A stretch of DNA of 64,000 nt, taken from NCBI GenBank assembly GCA_018268715.1, contig JAFDVZ010000002.1, forward strand, positions 119,632-183,631, in the 5' to 3' direction. Below the pieces are notes generated by a model that worked only from the letters and a program-made list of their open reading frames with translations, was not told where the DNA came from and ran no database searches. The position numbers and the translations under genes were made by a program. This document shows positions 8,734 to 16,622 of the stretch, piece by piece; within the stretch, counting starts at the first letter, position 1, and the number at the start of each line of letters is the position of its first letter. The stretch comes from Acidobacteriota bacterium. Its GTDB lineage: Bacteria; Acidobacteriota; Terriglobia; Bryobacterales; Bryobacteraceae.

Positions 8734-9648
8734 CTAGGCGAACGTGACCCCAGCCCCGGCCGCGACCTTCCGGATGTAGGCGGCGCCTTCCGCATACTCC
8801 TCGGCGGTCTTGAGATGCTCGAGCATCAACGGCGCATCCACCGGCAGCGCGGCCACGCAGTTCAGATAGGCTGCGTAGTCGACCTTCCCCCGTCCCGGAA
8901 TCACCTCCTGAAAGTGGACATTCAGTTCCGTGATCCAGGAGAGATCCTTGGCGTGGCACGACGTGATCCATTGTCCCAGCTTGGCGAAGCACTCCTTGAT
9001 GAAGGCGGCGTTCTCGTAGAAACGGGTGGGACAGTTGATGCCGTTGCAGACGTCCATGTGGACGCCAAAAGCCTTCCGGTCCACCGCCTTGATCAGTCTG
9101 AGGTAGCTGTCCGGACCATCCGGGATATTCCAGCCCATCATCTCGACGGTGAATTTCGTCCGTGTCGGCTTCGCCTGGTCGATCAGCTTCCGGCAGTTCT
9201 CCACGGTTGCGTCGAAAAACTTCCTGGAAAGGTTGTCGGGGTGGGGACCGTACCAGACCTTGTCGTCGTAGGAGCCGGCAATATCAACGCAACACCGGGC
9301 GCCGATGGCGTCGGCCAGCGCCAGCCGCTCGGCGACGTAGGCGAGATTCTTGGCGCGCTTGTCCGGGTCGGGATCAAGCAGGTTGACCCACGCGCCCACC
9401 TCGGCGATGACGACGTTTTCGGCCGCGAACGCCTTCTCGATGGCCGCGATCCGTTCACGGTCGCCGGGCTTCACCGCCGGGCAGTAAGCGGCCGAGTAGC
9501 CCAGCTTCCGGTGCTCTCGCGCCAGTTCGGCGGGGTCGTCCGATTTGAGGAAGATCGGGCCTCCCAGGCGCACAGGCCGGTTCTGCCTGGAGGCCGCCAT
9601 CAGCGCGGGCGCGGCGGCTAGGGAAGTTACAAGGCTGCGACGGGTCAC
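8734..9648 (-). CDS. Exported sugar phosphate isomerase/epimerase-like TIM barrel protein
   Basis: 304 residues starting MTRRSLVTSLAAAPALMAAS, a Tat/Sec-type signal on a family (AP-endonuclease-2/xylose-isomerase-like barrel, IolE/Hyi relatives) that is normally cytoplasmic. Barrel landmarks are 'LGYSAAYCPAVKPGDRERI', 'VVIAEVGAWVNLLDPDP', 'ARCCVDIAGSYDDKVWYGP', 'KFTVEMMGWNIPDGPDSY', 'FGVHMDVCNGINCPTRF' and 'WITSCHAKDLS'. The Glu, Asp/His, His and late Glu expected to bind a divalent metal are present (E of VEMMGW, D of HMDVCN, H of SCHAKD, E of LMLEHL). It lies directly upstream of the TIR gene. The substrate is unknown; a keto-sugar epimerase is the family expectation. Confidence 0.88.
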   Translation of the reverse strand: MTRRSLVTSLAAAPALMAASRQNRPVRLGGPIFLKSDDPAELAREHRKLGYSAAYCPAVKPGDRERIAAIEKAFAAENVVIAEVGAWVNLLDPDPDKRAKNLAYVAERLALADAIGARCCVDIAGSYDDKVWYGPHPDNLSRKFFDATVENCRKLIDQAKPTRTKFTVEMMGWNIPDGPDSYLRLIKAVDRKAFGVHMDVCNGINCPTRFYENAAFIKECFAKLGQWITSCHAKDLSWITELNVHFQEVIPGRGKVDYAAYLNCVAALPVDAPLMLEHLKTAEEYAEGAAYIRKVAAGAGVTFA

Positions 9649-9666
9649 GACGCGATTGTATCGCCG

Positions 9667-10332
9667 TCAGACCATGTTCGGTATCTTGATGATCTTCTTC
9701 TGAATCGCGTACTGCACCAACTGCGCCTTGTTGTGAATGTCGAGCTTCCGCATCAGGTTGAACTTGTGCGCTTCGACGGTCTTCACGCTGAGGTTCAGAT
9801 CGCAGGCGATCTCCTTCACCGAGTTGCCCTCGGCGAGCATCTTCAGCACCTCGCGTTCGCGCGTGGTCAACGTGGCGAACCGCGGCAGGCGGTTGGCCGA
9901 CTTGATGCGGGAGCGGAAATCGTCCACCAGTTGCGAGAGCATGCGGGGGCTCAGATAGCTGCCGCCCCGGCAGATGTCGCGAACGGCGGCCACCAGTTGC
10001 GCCGACGGGCTGTCTTTCAGCACGTACCCGCTTGCGCCGACCTCCATTCCCTCCACCAGATAGTCCTCGTCGTCGTACATGGTGAGGAAAAGAACCTTCG
10101 TCTCCGGACGGTTCTTCTTGATCTGGCGCGTGGCCTCGAAACTGCTTAGTCCGGGCATGCCGATGTCCATCAGCACGACGTCGGGCCGCACTTCGGCCGC
10201 TTTCTCCACCGCGTCGCCGCCGTTGGAGGCTTCTCCCACCACTTCCATGTCCAATTCAGCGGAGATGAGTGTTCTGATGCCCTGGCGGAACAAGGTATGA
10301 TCGTCCGCCAACATAATTCGAATCTTGGCCAT
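9667..10332 (-). CDS. NarL/FixJ-family response regulator
   Basis: 221 residues from the ATG at 10332; longer forms extend into the kinase gene. The receiver domain is residues ~4-120, with acidic residues 'LADDHTLFRQG', phospho-acceptor Asp56 in 'PDVVLMDIGMPG' and Lys in 'VLKDSPS'. The LuxR-type helix-turn-helix is residues ~155-215: 'LTTREREVLKMLAEGNS', 'VKEIACDLNLSVKTVEAHKF'. It should be phosphorylated by the adjacent kinase and act as a DNA-binding transcription factor. The kinase gene ends 46 bases upstream of this start, so the two form an operon. Candidate binding sites lie beyond the kinase gene (see 12106-12135). Confidence 0.95.
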   Translation of the reverse strand: MAKIRIMLADDHTLFRQGIRTLISAELDMEVVGEASNGGDAVEKAAEVRPDVVLMDIGMPGLSSFEATRQIKKNRPETKVLFLTMYDDEDYLVEGMEVGASGYVLKDSPSAQLVAAVRDICRGGSYLSPRMLSQLVDDFRSRIKSANRLPRFATLTTREREVLKMLAEGNSVKEIACDLNLSVKTVEAHKFNLMRKLDIHNKAQLVQYAIQKKIIKIPNMV

Positions 10333-10378
10333 GTGCCTGGACCTCGCTACTGTTCGCGCTGCGCCACAATCCGCGCGC

Positions 10379-12070
10379 CTACCCCAACACCGCCGCGGTA
10401 CGCCCGACCACGGTCTCCGTTCCCGCCGACCCCCGGACACATCCGTCCGAGCCCCGACGCTTCCCTTCCTTGGAAATCGGCAGTTCGATCCAAATCTTGG
10501 TGCCCCGTTCGCGTTTCTGCGCCTCGGGAAAACTCTGAATCCGGAAAGTACCGCCCAACAGTGCGACCCGCTCCCGCATTCCCGACAGGCCAAACGACTC
10601 TCGCCTGGCCAGCGCCTCGTCCACCCGGAAGCCCACACCGTTGTCTTCTACATGCAGCCTCACCCTTCCATCGGTTGAAGAGACGGAAAGGTTTACATTC
10701 GTCGCTCCGGAATGCTTGGCGATATTGTTGAAACACTCCTGCACCAGCCGGTACACGATGATTTCGGTGTTCTGCGGAAGGCTCCCCAGCCGCGACAGAT
10801 GCAGCCGGACCCGCGCCGTGTGGATGCGGCGGAACCGGTTCACCAACTGCCGCAGCGCGGCCCCCAAACCCAATTGCTCCAACACCGCCGGACTCAGCGC
10901 CGCGATCAGCCGTCGCATCTCGAGGATGGTCTTTTCGGTCAGATCCCGCGTTTCCGCCAGCTTGTCCTTCCACTCGCGTTCGCGCTCCGGCATGCTCTGC
11001 TCGAGCATCTCCATCTGCAGGCGGACGCACAACAGCGATTGGCCGGTCTCATCATGCAATTCGCGGCTGATGCGCCGGCGCTCCATCTCCTCGACGTGCA
11101 GCATGTGCTCGGCCAGTTGCCGCACCTGCTCCTCGCGCGCCGCCAGATCCTCCATCAGGCGCGCCTTCTCGGCGGCCATCATGCAACGCTCGGCCGCCGC
11201 CGACAGCAACTCCTGCTCCCGCGGAAGCCATTCGTAGGTGCGCGCGAACCCCAGTTGCAGGACGCCAAAGGTCCCGCCCTCGGACGCCAGCGGAACCGAC
11301 CAGCAGCTCCGATACCGTTGTTTCCAAGCCGGGTCGAGGAAATATCCGGGCGGGGACTGCGCCGAATCCAGGTATTTCGGCGACGACAGCCGCCGCCTCA
11401 GCGCCGGAGTCGCCTCCACCGCCGTCTTCGGCTTCCGGCACTGCGCGCCCGCTTTCCACTCCCATTCGCCTGTCTGCGCGTTCAGCAGGTACAAATGGCC
11501 GGCGTCGGCGCTGCAAACCGGCACCATGGTGGCCACGAAACGCTTCAGCAGATCGTCCAGATTCCGCGACTCGAGCTCAGCCCGAAACAGCTCGTAAAAC
11601 GCCTGCGTTTCGGCTTCCCGGACCTGGTAGTAGGCGTTATTCAAGGTCAGGATCACGCAAAAATGAAGCTGGTCCCGCACCCATCGAAAGTTGGTGATTT
11701 CATTGGGGAAATGATCCCGGACCATGGGCGCGAGCAGGGCGTCGTACTCCTGCAGCGCGGCCACGATGGCGCTCGGCGGCAGGTTCAACTTCGCCAGCCG
11801 CCGGCCGTGATACTCCACGTTTTCGATGAACTTGAGCGGCGGCCGGCGTTGGACCAGAATCCGCGCCGCCGCGCCCAGCGTGATGGCCGCCAGCGCGATC
11901 CGCTGCTTCTTCTCGTAGCGAAGCCCCTTCAGCCGCGCCACAAATTTCTTCTCCAACCGGTCCGCATGCGGCGCCAGCAGTTCACTCAGCCGGCGCAGAT
12001 GCACCTTCAGCTGATCGCTGAGCACATCCGCGGCATCCGCAAGTTGCGGTGAAAGCTCGGTGTTTTGCAC
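10379..12070 (-). CDS. Sensor histidine kinase with GAF-like domain (HisKA_3 class)
   Basis: 563 residues from a GTG at 12070. No membrane segment is seen, so it is probably cytoplasmic. The N-terminal ~180 residues form a helical domain that resembles RsbR-type sensory modules. A GAF-like domain follows at ~180-315 ('FVATMVPVCSADAGHLYLLN', 'YRSCWSVPLASEGGTFGVLQ'), then a coiled coil, then HisKA_3 with the phospho-acceptor His in 'RRISRELHDETGQSL'. The HATPase shows N-box 'LVQECFNNIAKHSGATN', 'VEDNGVGF' and 'GLSGMRERVALLGG'. The tail after ~540 is low complexity. It pairs with the NarL-type regulator downstream, and its GAF domain has Cys residues that could sense a ligand or metal centre, which is speculative. 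Confidence 0.94.
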   Translation of the reverse strand: MQNTELSPQLADAADVLSDQLKVHLRRLSELLAPHADRLEKKFVARLKGLRYEKKQRIALAAITLGAAARILVQRRPPLKFIENVEYHGRRLAKLNLPPSAIVAALQEYDALLAPMVRDHFPNEITNFRWVRDQLHFCVILTLNNAYYQVREAETQAFYELFRAELESRNLDDLLKRFVATMVPVCSADAGHLYLLNAQTGEWEWKAGAQCRKPKTAVEATPALRRRLSSPKYLDSAQSPPGYFLDPAWKQRYRSCWSVPLASEGGTFGVLQLGFARTYEWLPREQELLSAAAERCMMAAEKARLMEDLAAREEQVRQLAEHMLHVEEMERRRISRELHDETGQSLLCVRLQMEMLEQSMPEREREWKDKLAETRDLTEKTILEMRRLIAALSPAVLEQLGLGAALRQLVNRFRRIHTARVRLHLSRLGSLPQNTEIIVYRLVQECFNNIAKHSGATNVNLSVSSTDGRVRLHVEDNGVGFRVDEALARRESFGLSGMRERVALLGGTFRIQSFPEAQKRERGTKIWIELPISKEGKRRGSDGCVRGSAGTETVVGRTAAVLG

Positions 12071-12215
12071 CTGAGTTCCGAATCGGCCGAATAGGGGGTT
12101 CCCTTTAGGTAATCCCTAGGGTCAGATTACTCCTAGAACGTTAACCGTCAACCTATAGTACCCCGACCTACCCGCGCCGCCATATAATCCTATTCGGACC
12201 CAGGAGCGCCACCAC
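12071..12215. promoter_or_regulatory. Divergent intergenic region with candidate operator and -10 element
   Basis: This 145-base gap separates the histidine kinase (reverse) and the enolase-superfamily gene (forward). At 12106-12135 there is an imperfect inverted repeat, TAGG-TAATC against GATTA-CTCCTA. Its right arm contains TACTCCT (12128-12134), which fits the NarL-type heptamer TACYYMT; the left arm read on the reverse strand gives TACCTAA, a 6/7 match. A TATAAT hexamer lies at 12183-12188 upstream of the forward gene, but no convincing -35 box was found. Regulation by the adjacent NarL-family regulator is an inference. Confidence 0.45.
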
Positions 12216-13511
12216 ATGCTACGTCGTGACTTCACCCGCGCCGCCCTGTTGATCGCGGCCGAACGCTACGCCCGCGCCGCCAAGGGACTGGCCCCACTGA
12301 AGATCGCCGAAGTCCGCGTGATCCCGACCAGCGCCGGACATCACTACCAGTGGGTCTTCGTGAAGATCCTCACCAGCGAGCCCGGATTGTACGGCATCGG
12401 ATCGGCCAGCAACGTCCACAACGCCGCCGCCGTGGTGACCGCCATCCGCGAAAATTACGCCAAATTCTGGACCGGCAAGGATCCCGACCGTATCGAAGAC
12501 CTCTGGCAGAGCACCAACGTCCGCACCTACTGGCGTAACAGCGCCATCCAGAACAACGCCCTGAGCGCGCTCGACATGGCGCTGTGGGACATCAAGGCCA
12601 AGCGCGCCGGCATGCCGCTCTACGACCTATTGGGCGGCAAGGTGCGCGACGCCGTCGCCATCTACGCCCACGCCGACGGACGCGACCGCGACGAGGTGGT
12701 CGACAACGTCCGCAAGTACATGGAGGAGGGCTACCGCCACGTCCGCGCGCAAATGGGCGGCTACGGCGGCGGCGGGATGATCGCTCCCGGCAAGGGCAGC
12801 CGTCCCCGAGACGGATTCCAGGGGCCGGCCTTCGACGAGGACGTTTATCTGAACGAGATCCCGAAACTGTTCGACTACCTGCGGGCAAAGCTCGGCGCAG
12901 AGGTCAAGCTCCTGCACGACGTCCATGAGCACCTGACGCCCACCGCCGCCGTCGAATTCGCCAAACGCATGGAGCCCTACCGCATGTTCTTCGTCGAGGA
13001 CATCCTGCCGCCCGAACAGATCGACTGGTTCCGCCGCATCAAGCAGGTCTCCACCACCCCGATGGCCATGGGCGAAATCTTCACCAGCCCTCGCGAATAC
13101 GCGCCCCTGATCAGCGAGCGGGTGATCGACTTCGTCCGTTGCCGCGTCTCCCAGGTGGGCGGAGTCACCGCCGCCCGCAAGATTGCGGCCCTCTGCGAGG
13201 ACTTCGGCGTGCGGACCGCCTGGCAGGAAGGTGGCGACAACGACCCGGTCAACCAACTGGCCGCCTATCACGTCGACCTCACCATCCCGGCGTTCGGCAT
13301 CCAGGAAGAAAACCACTTCCCCGCCAGCGTGCACGAGTTGATGCCCGGAACCTGCGAACTCCGCGGCGGATACCTCTACGGGAACGGCCAGCCGGGCCTC
13401 GGCGTCGACATCGACGAGAAGGCCGCCCTAAAGCTTCCGCTCGAGCCCATGCCCCCCGGCGACAACTGGACCACGGTTCGCGGCATGGACGGTGCAATCG
13501 TCAATCCCTAG
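12216..13511 (+). CDS. Enolase-superfamily dehydratase, D-mannonate dehydratase (ManD/RspA)-like, with export-like N-terminus
   Basis: 431 residues. After an ~25-residue RR-containing leader (MLRRDFTRAALLIAAERYA) the protein follows the ManD subgroup of the mandelate racemase/enolase superfamily, which dehydrates sugar acids such as D-mannonate to 2-keto-3-deoxy acids. Metal ligands fall at Asp235 ('LLHDVHEH'), Glu261 ('FFVEDILPP') and Glu287 ('MAMGEIF'), spaced 26 and 26 as in characterised ManD proteins, and His237 is present. The lid and barrel start are intact ('NVRTYWRNSAIQNNALSALD'). The C-terminal 'EGGDNDPVNQLA' replaces the usual H-G-P-x-D form, so activity on mannonate itself is uncertain. 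The leader suggests Tat export, unusual for this family. Confidence 0.9.
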   Translation: MLRRDFTRAALLIAAERYARAAKGLAPLKIAEVRVIPTSAGHHYQWVFVKILTSEPGLYGIGSASNVHNAAAVVTAIRENYAKFWTGKDPDRIEDLWQSTNVRTYWRNSAIQNNALSALDMALWDIKAKRAGMPLYDLLGGKVRDAVAIYAHADGRDRDEVVDNVRKYMEEGYRHVRAQMGGYGGGGMIAPGKGSRPRDGFQGPAFDEDVYLNEIPKLFDYLRAKLGAEVKLLHDVHEHLTPTAAVEFAKRMEPYRMFFVEDILPPEQIDWFRRIKQVSTTPMAMGEIFTSPREYAPLISERVIDFVRCRVSQVGGVTAARKIAALCEDFGVRTAWQEGGDNDPVNQLAAYHVDLTIPAFGIQEENHFPASVHELMPGTCELRGGYLYGNGQPGLGVDIDEKAALKLPLEPMPPGDNWTTVRGMDGAIVNP

Positions 13512-13813
13512 ACGACAACGCCCGGGCGTAACAGTAATATAAGGTGGCGCGCGACTCGCCGGCGCCGGCCAAAACTGTAATACACCTTACTATCCGAGGC
13601 CCAAAGGCCTACTATTTCCAGCCCGAATTCCCGGCACGGCGTCCCCGCCTATGCTACCCTCGTGGATTAGGAACGCCCCGATCCTTCCCTGGCAGTCGCT
13701 GATCACGTCCTGTATCCGTCGCGTGCTCGCGGTCGGCGGGACTCCTCCCACCCGTTCAGGTATCCTCGTTGGGGCGTCCTGGGTGAATTTAAGGAACCGG
13801 AAACAACGTTTCG
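13512..13813. other. Intergenic region upstream of mreB
   Basis: No gene is supported in these 302 bases. Two short structures are seen: TAAGGTG (13540-13546) facing CACCTTA (13583-13589), with AACAGTAATA/AACTGTAATA copies beside each arm, and a small AGGCC-CAAA-GGCCT stem near 13596-13609. No T-run follows either one. The stretch before mreB ends in 'AAGGAACCGG', a plausible ribosome binding region. A mreB promoter must lie here, but I could not pick convincing -35 and -10 boxes. Confidence 0.4.
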
Positions 13814-14839
13814 ATGAACCTCCGTTCTCTTTTTTGTCTCTTCTCGTCGGATCTGGCGATCGATCTGGGCACCGCCAACACCCTCGTCTTCGCCAAAACC
13901 AAGGGCATTGTAGTCAACGAACCTTCGATCGTAGCGATTAACAAAAACACTGGAGAAGTGGAAGCGGTCGGCAAGGAGGCCAAGGAAATGCTCGGCCGCA
14001 CGCCGGGCAACATCGTCGCCATCCGGCCCATGAAGGACGGCGTCATCGCCGACTTCAAGGTCACCGAGCGCATGCTGAACTACTTCATTCAGAAGGCGCA
14101 CGGCCGCAAGATGCTGGTGCACCCGCGAATCGTCATCGGCGTGCCCAGCGAAATCACGCAGGTGGAAAAGCGCGCGGTCATCGATTCGGCCTACCGCGCC
14201 AAGGCGAGCGAAGTGCACCTGGTGGAGCAGGCCATGGTGGCCGCCATCGGCGCCGGACTCCCCATTACGGAGCCCTCCGGCAACATGGTGGTGGACATCG
14301 GCGGCGGCACCACCGACGTCGCCGTCATCTCGCTGTCGGGCATCGTCTACTCGCGTTCGGTCCGCGTGGCCGGCAATGAGATGGACGACGCCATCATGCA
14401 GTACCTCAAGCGCAAGTACAACCTGCTGATCGGCGAGCGCACGGCGGAAGCCATCAAGATGCAGGTCGGCTCCGCCTACCCCCTTGAAAAGCCGCTCACC
14501 ATGGAGATCAAGGGCCGCAACCTGATCGAGGGCGTGCCGAAGACGGTAGCGGTCGACGACACCGAAATCCGTGAGGCGCTGGCCGAATGCGTCGCGACCA
14601 TAATGAACGCCATCCGCGTGGCGCTCGAGCGTACGCCTCCGGAACTGTCGGCCGACATCTCCGACCGCGGCATCGTGCTCACCGGCGGCGGGGCCCTGCT
14701 CAAAAACCTGGACAAGCGCATCCGCGAGGAGACCGGCCTGCCCGTCTCCATCGCCGAGGATCCGCTCGCCTCGGTGGTGCTCGGAACCGGTAAAATGCTG
14801 ACCGATTTCAAACTGCTCCGGCGTATTGCGATTGAATAG
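13814..14839 (+). CDS. mreB: Rod shape-determining protein MreB
   Basis: 341 residues, the standard MreB length. This actin-like ATPase assembles membrane-bound filaments that guide lateral peptidoglycan synthesis. The actin-fold motifs are intact: phosphate 1 'DLAIDLGTANTLVF', connect 1, phosphate 2 'MVVDIGGGTTDVAVISL', and the adenosine motif 'GIVLTGGGALLKNLD'. It is first in the block mreB-mreC-mreD-mrdA-rodA, so the whole elongation machinery is co-encoded. The start is set by the ATG after an AAGGAA stretch; the N-terminus 'MNLRSLFCLFSSDLAID' carries the short amphipathic/hydrophobic leader typical of bacterial MreB. Confidence 0.98.
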   Translation: MNLRSLFCLFSSDLAIDLGTANTLVFAKTKGIVVNEPSIVAINKNTGEVEAVGKEAKEMLGRTPGNIVAIRPMKDGVIADFKVTERMLNYFIQKAHGRKMLVHPRIVIGVPSEITQVEKRAVIDSAYRAKASEVHLVEQAMVAAIGAGLPITEPSGNMVVDIGGGTTDVAVISLSGIVYSRSVRVAGNEMDDAIMQYLKRKYNLLIGERTAEAIKMQVGSAYPLEKPLTMEIKGRNLIEGVPKTVAVDDTEIREALAECVATIMNAIRVALERTPPELSADISDRGIVLTGGGALLKNLDKRIREETGLPVSIAEDPLASVVLGTGKMLTDFKLLRRIAIE

Positions 14840-14891
14840 GTCCGGCTCGCGCGGCGTAAGTTCGCGTTACGCTGTAAGCTAGAGCGTCACG

Positions 14892-16058
14892 ATGGAAGTG
14901 TTACTCAGCAGGTTTCGGAACTTGATGGTCCTTGCGATCGTCATCGCCCTGCAACTGCTGCTGCTCGCATATCAGGTGAAGACCGGCAGCGATGTCCCGC
15001 TGATCCGCGTGTGGGCGGTCACCGCCATCACTCCCGCCGCCCGCGGCGTGGAGATGGCGCGCAGCGGCACCACCGGATTCTTCAGCGACTACTTCTTCCT
15101 GCTTGACGTTCGCGACGAAAACCACAAACTGAAGGCGGAGCTCGACCGCACCAAGCTCGAAAACCAGTTCCTGAAGACCGAGCTGTCGACGGCCGATCGC
15201 GCCCGCGCCCTGGCGCAATTCCAGCAGCGCTCGCCGTCCAAGACCATGCCCGCCCGCATCATCGGCAACGGCACCGGCGCCAACTCGAAGGTGGTGTTCA
15301 TCGATCGCGGCTCCTCGAGCGGCGTCGAAAAGGGCATGGCCGTCATCACGCCGGACGGGATCGTCGGAAAGGTGATCCAGGCGTATCCTACCGCCGCCCA
15401 GGTCCTGCTGATCACGGACTCCACGTTCGCCGCCGGCGTCATCTCGCAGAAGAACCGCGTGCACGGGACCATCCGCGGGCAGGGAGGCCCCACCTGCACG
15501 GTCGAATACGTCCAGAATGAAGAGAAGGTGGATAAGGACGAGTGGTTCTTCACCTCCGGAGACGATCGCGTCTTCCCGAAAGGTCTCCCCGTGGGACAGG
15601 CCGCCGTCGTGCGGCAGGGACGCGCCACCAAGGAAATCTTCGTGGCGCCCAGCGGTTTGCAGGGCGGCTTTGAGGAGGTTCTGGTGGTGCTCGAAGGCGT
15701 CCACCAGCTCATACCCGATCCAGCCCAGGCCGGCGCGAGCCTGCACATTATGCCGCCGCCTCCCGCGGACGCCACCACGCCCAACTCCTCCACCGCCGTC
15801 GCGCCCGGCTCCGGCACCGACGCCGACCGCCTGATGGACAAGTACAAGAAGATCGGTACAGTGGAGGGAGTGCAATACGGCTCCGGCGGACGCTCTCCGA
15901 ACTTCAATATCGATCCTGACCGGGTCCGCGCCCAGCAGCAGCAACAACAGCAGCAACAGGCCGCCGGCGCCGCCAGCGGGGGCCAGCAGCAACCCGCGCC
16001 CGTGAATCCTCCGGCGCCGGGCGCGGCGGCGGAGCGAAAGGTCCCGGAACGTCCCTGA
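14892..16058 (+). CDS. mreC: Rod shape-determining protein MreC
   Basis: 388 residues. A single N-terminal membrane anchor at ~9-27 (LMVLAIVIALQLLLLAYQV) is followed by a dimerising coiled coil around 70-110 and the MreC beta domain ('GTGANSKVVFIDRGSSSGVE', 'GMAVITPDGIVGKVIQ', 'VLLITDSTFAAGV'). It lies in the periplasm and links MreB/MreD to PBP2. Unlike most MreC proteins it has a ~100-residue C-terminal tail rich in Pro, Ala and Gln, including a nine-Gln run encoded by CAG/CAA repeats near 15931-15960, likely disordered and prone to length change. It is 52 bases after mreB and in the same operon. Confidence 0.97.
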   Translation: MEVLLSRFRNLMVLAIVIALQLLLLAYQVKTGSDVPLIRVWAVTAITPAARGVEMARSGTTGFFSDYFFLLDVRDENHKLKAELDRTKLENQFLKTELSTADRARALAQFQQRSPSKTMPARIIGNGTGANSKVVFIDRGSSSGVEKGMAVITPDGIVGKVIQAYPTAAQVLLITDSTFAAGVISQKNRVHGTIRGQGGPTCTVEYVQNEEKVDKDEWFFTSGDDRVFPKGLPVGQAAVVRQGRATKEIFVAPSGLQGGFEEVLVVLEGVHQLIPDPAQAGASLHIMPPPPADATTPNSSTAVAPGSGTDADRLMDKYKKIGTVEGVQYGSGGRSPNFNIDPDRVRAQQQQQQQQQAAGAASGGQQQPAPVNPPAPGAAAERKVPERP

Positions 16059-16064
16059 TCCCCA

Positions 16065-16604
16065 GTGCCGATGACTGAATACAGCGGGCCGATCCTGGCC
16101 GAGGGCTCTCGAAAGAGCCGGATTTCGAAAGTCCGGCCGTGGGTGGTGGTGTTGGCGCCGCTGCTCGCCATCCTGTTTCAGGTCTACGTCCCGCAGCTTT
16201 TCTCCTACCTGTCGTACCTGGAGCTGCCGCTGCTGGTAACCGTGTACTTCTCCCTCCAGAAGCGCTCACAACTGGCCGGCACGCTGTTTGGCGCCTCGGT
16301 CGGCCTGATTCAGGATTCGCTCTCGCACCTGCCCATCGGCATGTTCGGCATCGTCAAGACGCTGGTGGGCTACTTCGCGGGCTCGCTCAGCCTGCGCTTC
16401 GACGTGGAGAACCCGTTCATCCGGTTCATCCTGTCGTTTTTCTTTTTCTTCTTCCACCAGTTCTTCTACTGGGTGCTGGCGCGCGCGCTGCTCGGCCAGT
16501 TGATCGACTTCAACCCGGTTCAGAATCTCGTCTTCGGCCTGCTGAACGCGGCCGTTGCGATACCGCTGTTCCTGATCTTGGATAAACTGAAGGTAACTGA
16601 GTAA
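16065..16604 (+). CDS. mreD: Rod shape-determining protein MreD
   Basis: 179 residues from a GTG at 16065, with an in-frame ATG two codons later at 16071 as the alternative. It is a polytopic inner-membrane protein of the elongasome with about five hydrophobic segments, for example 'VVVLAPLLAILFQVYVPQLF', 'FILSFFFFFFHQFFYWVLA' and 'LLNAAVAIPLFLILDKL'. The cytoplasmic N-terminus is basic. Sequence similarity in this family is weak, so the identification rests mainly on topology, length and its place between mreC (6 bases upstream) and mrdA (18 bases downstream). Confidence 0.92.
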   Translation: MPMTEYSGPILAEGSRKSRISKVRPWVVVLAPLLAILFQVYVPQLFSYLSYLELPLLVTVYFSLQKRSQLAGTLFGASVGLIQDSLSHLPIGMFGIVKTLVGYFAGSLSLRFDVENPFIRFILSFFFFFFHQFFYWVLARALLGQLIDFNPVQNLVFGLLNAAVAIPLFLILDKLKVTE

Positions 16605-16622
16605 GCGGGCGACCGGATAGCT

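Noticed and set aside
15931-15960. CAG/CAA repeat run
   Set aside because: Not a CRISPR or regulatory repeat; it encodes the poly-Gln stretch in the MreC tail.
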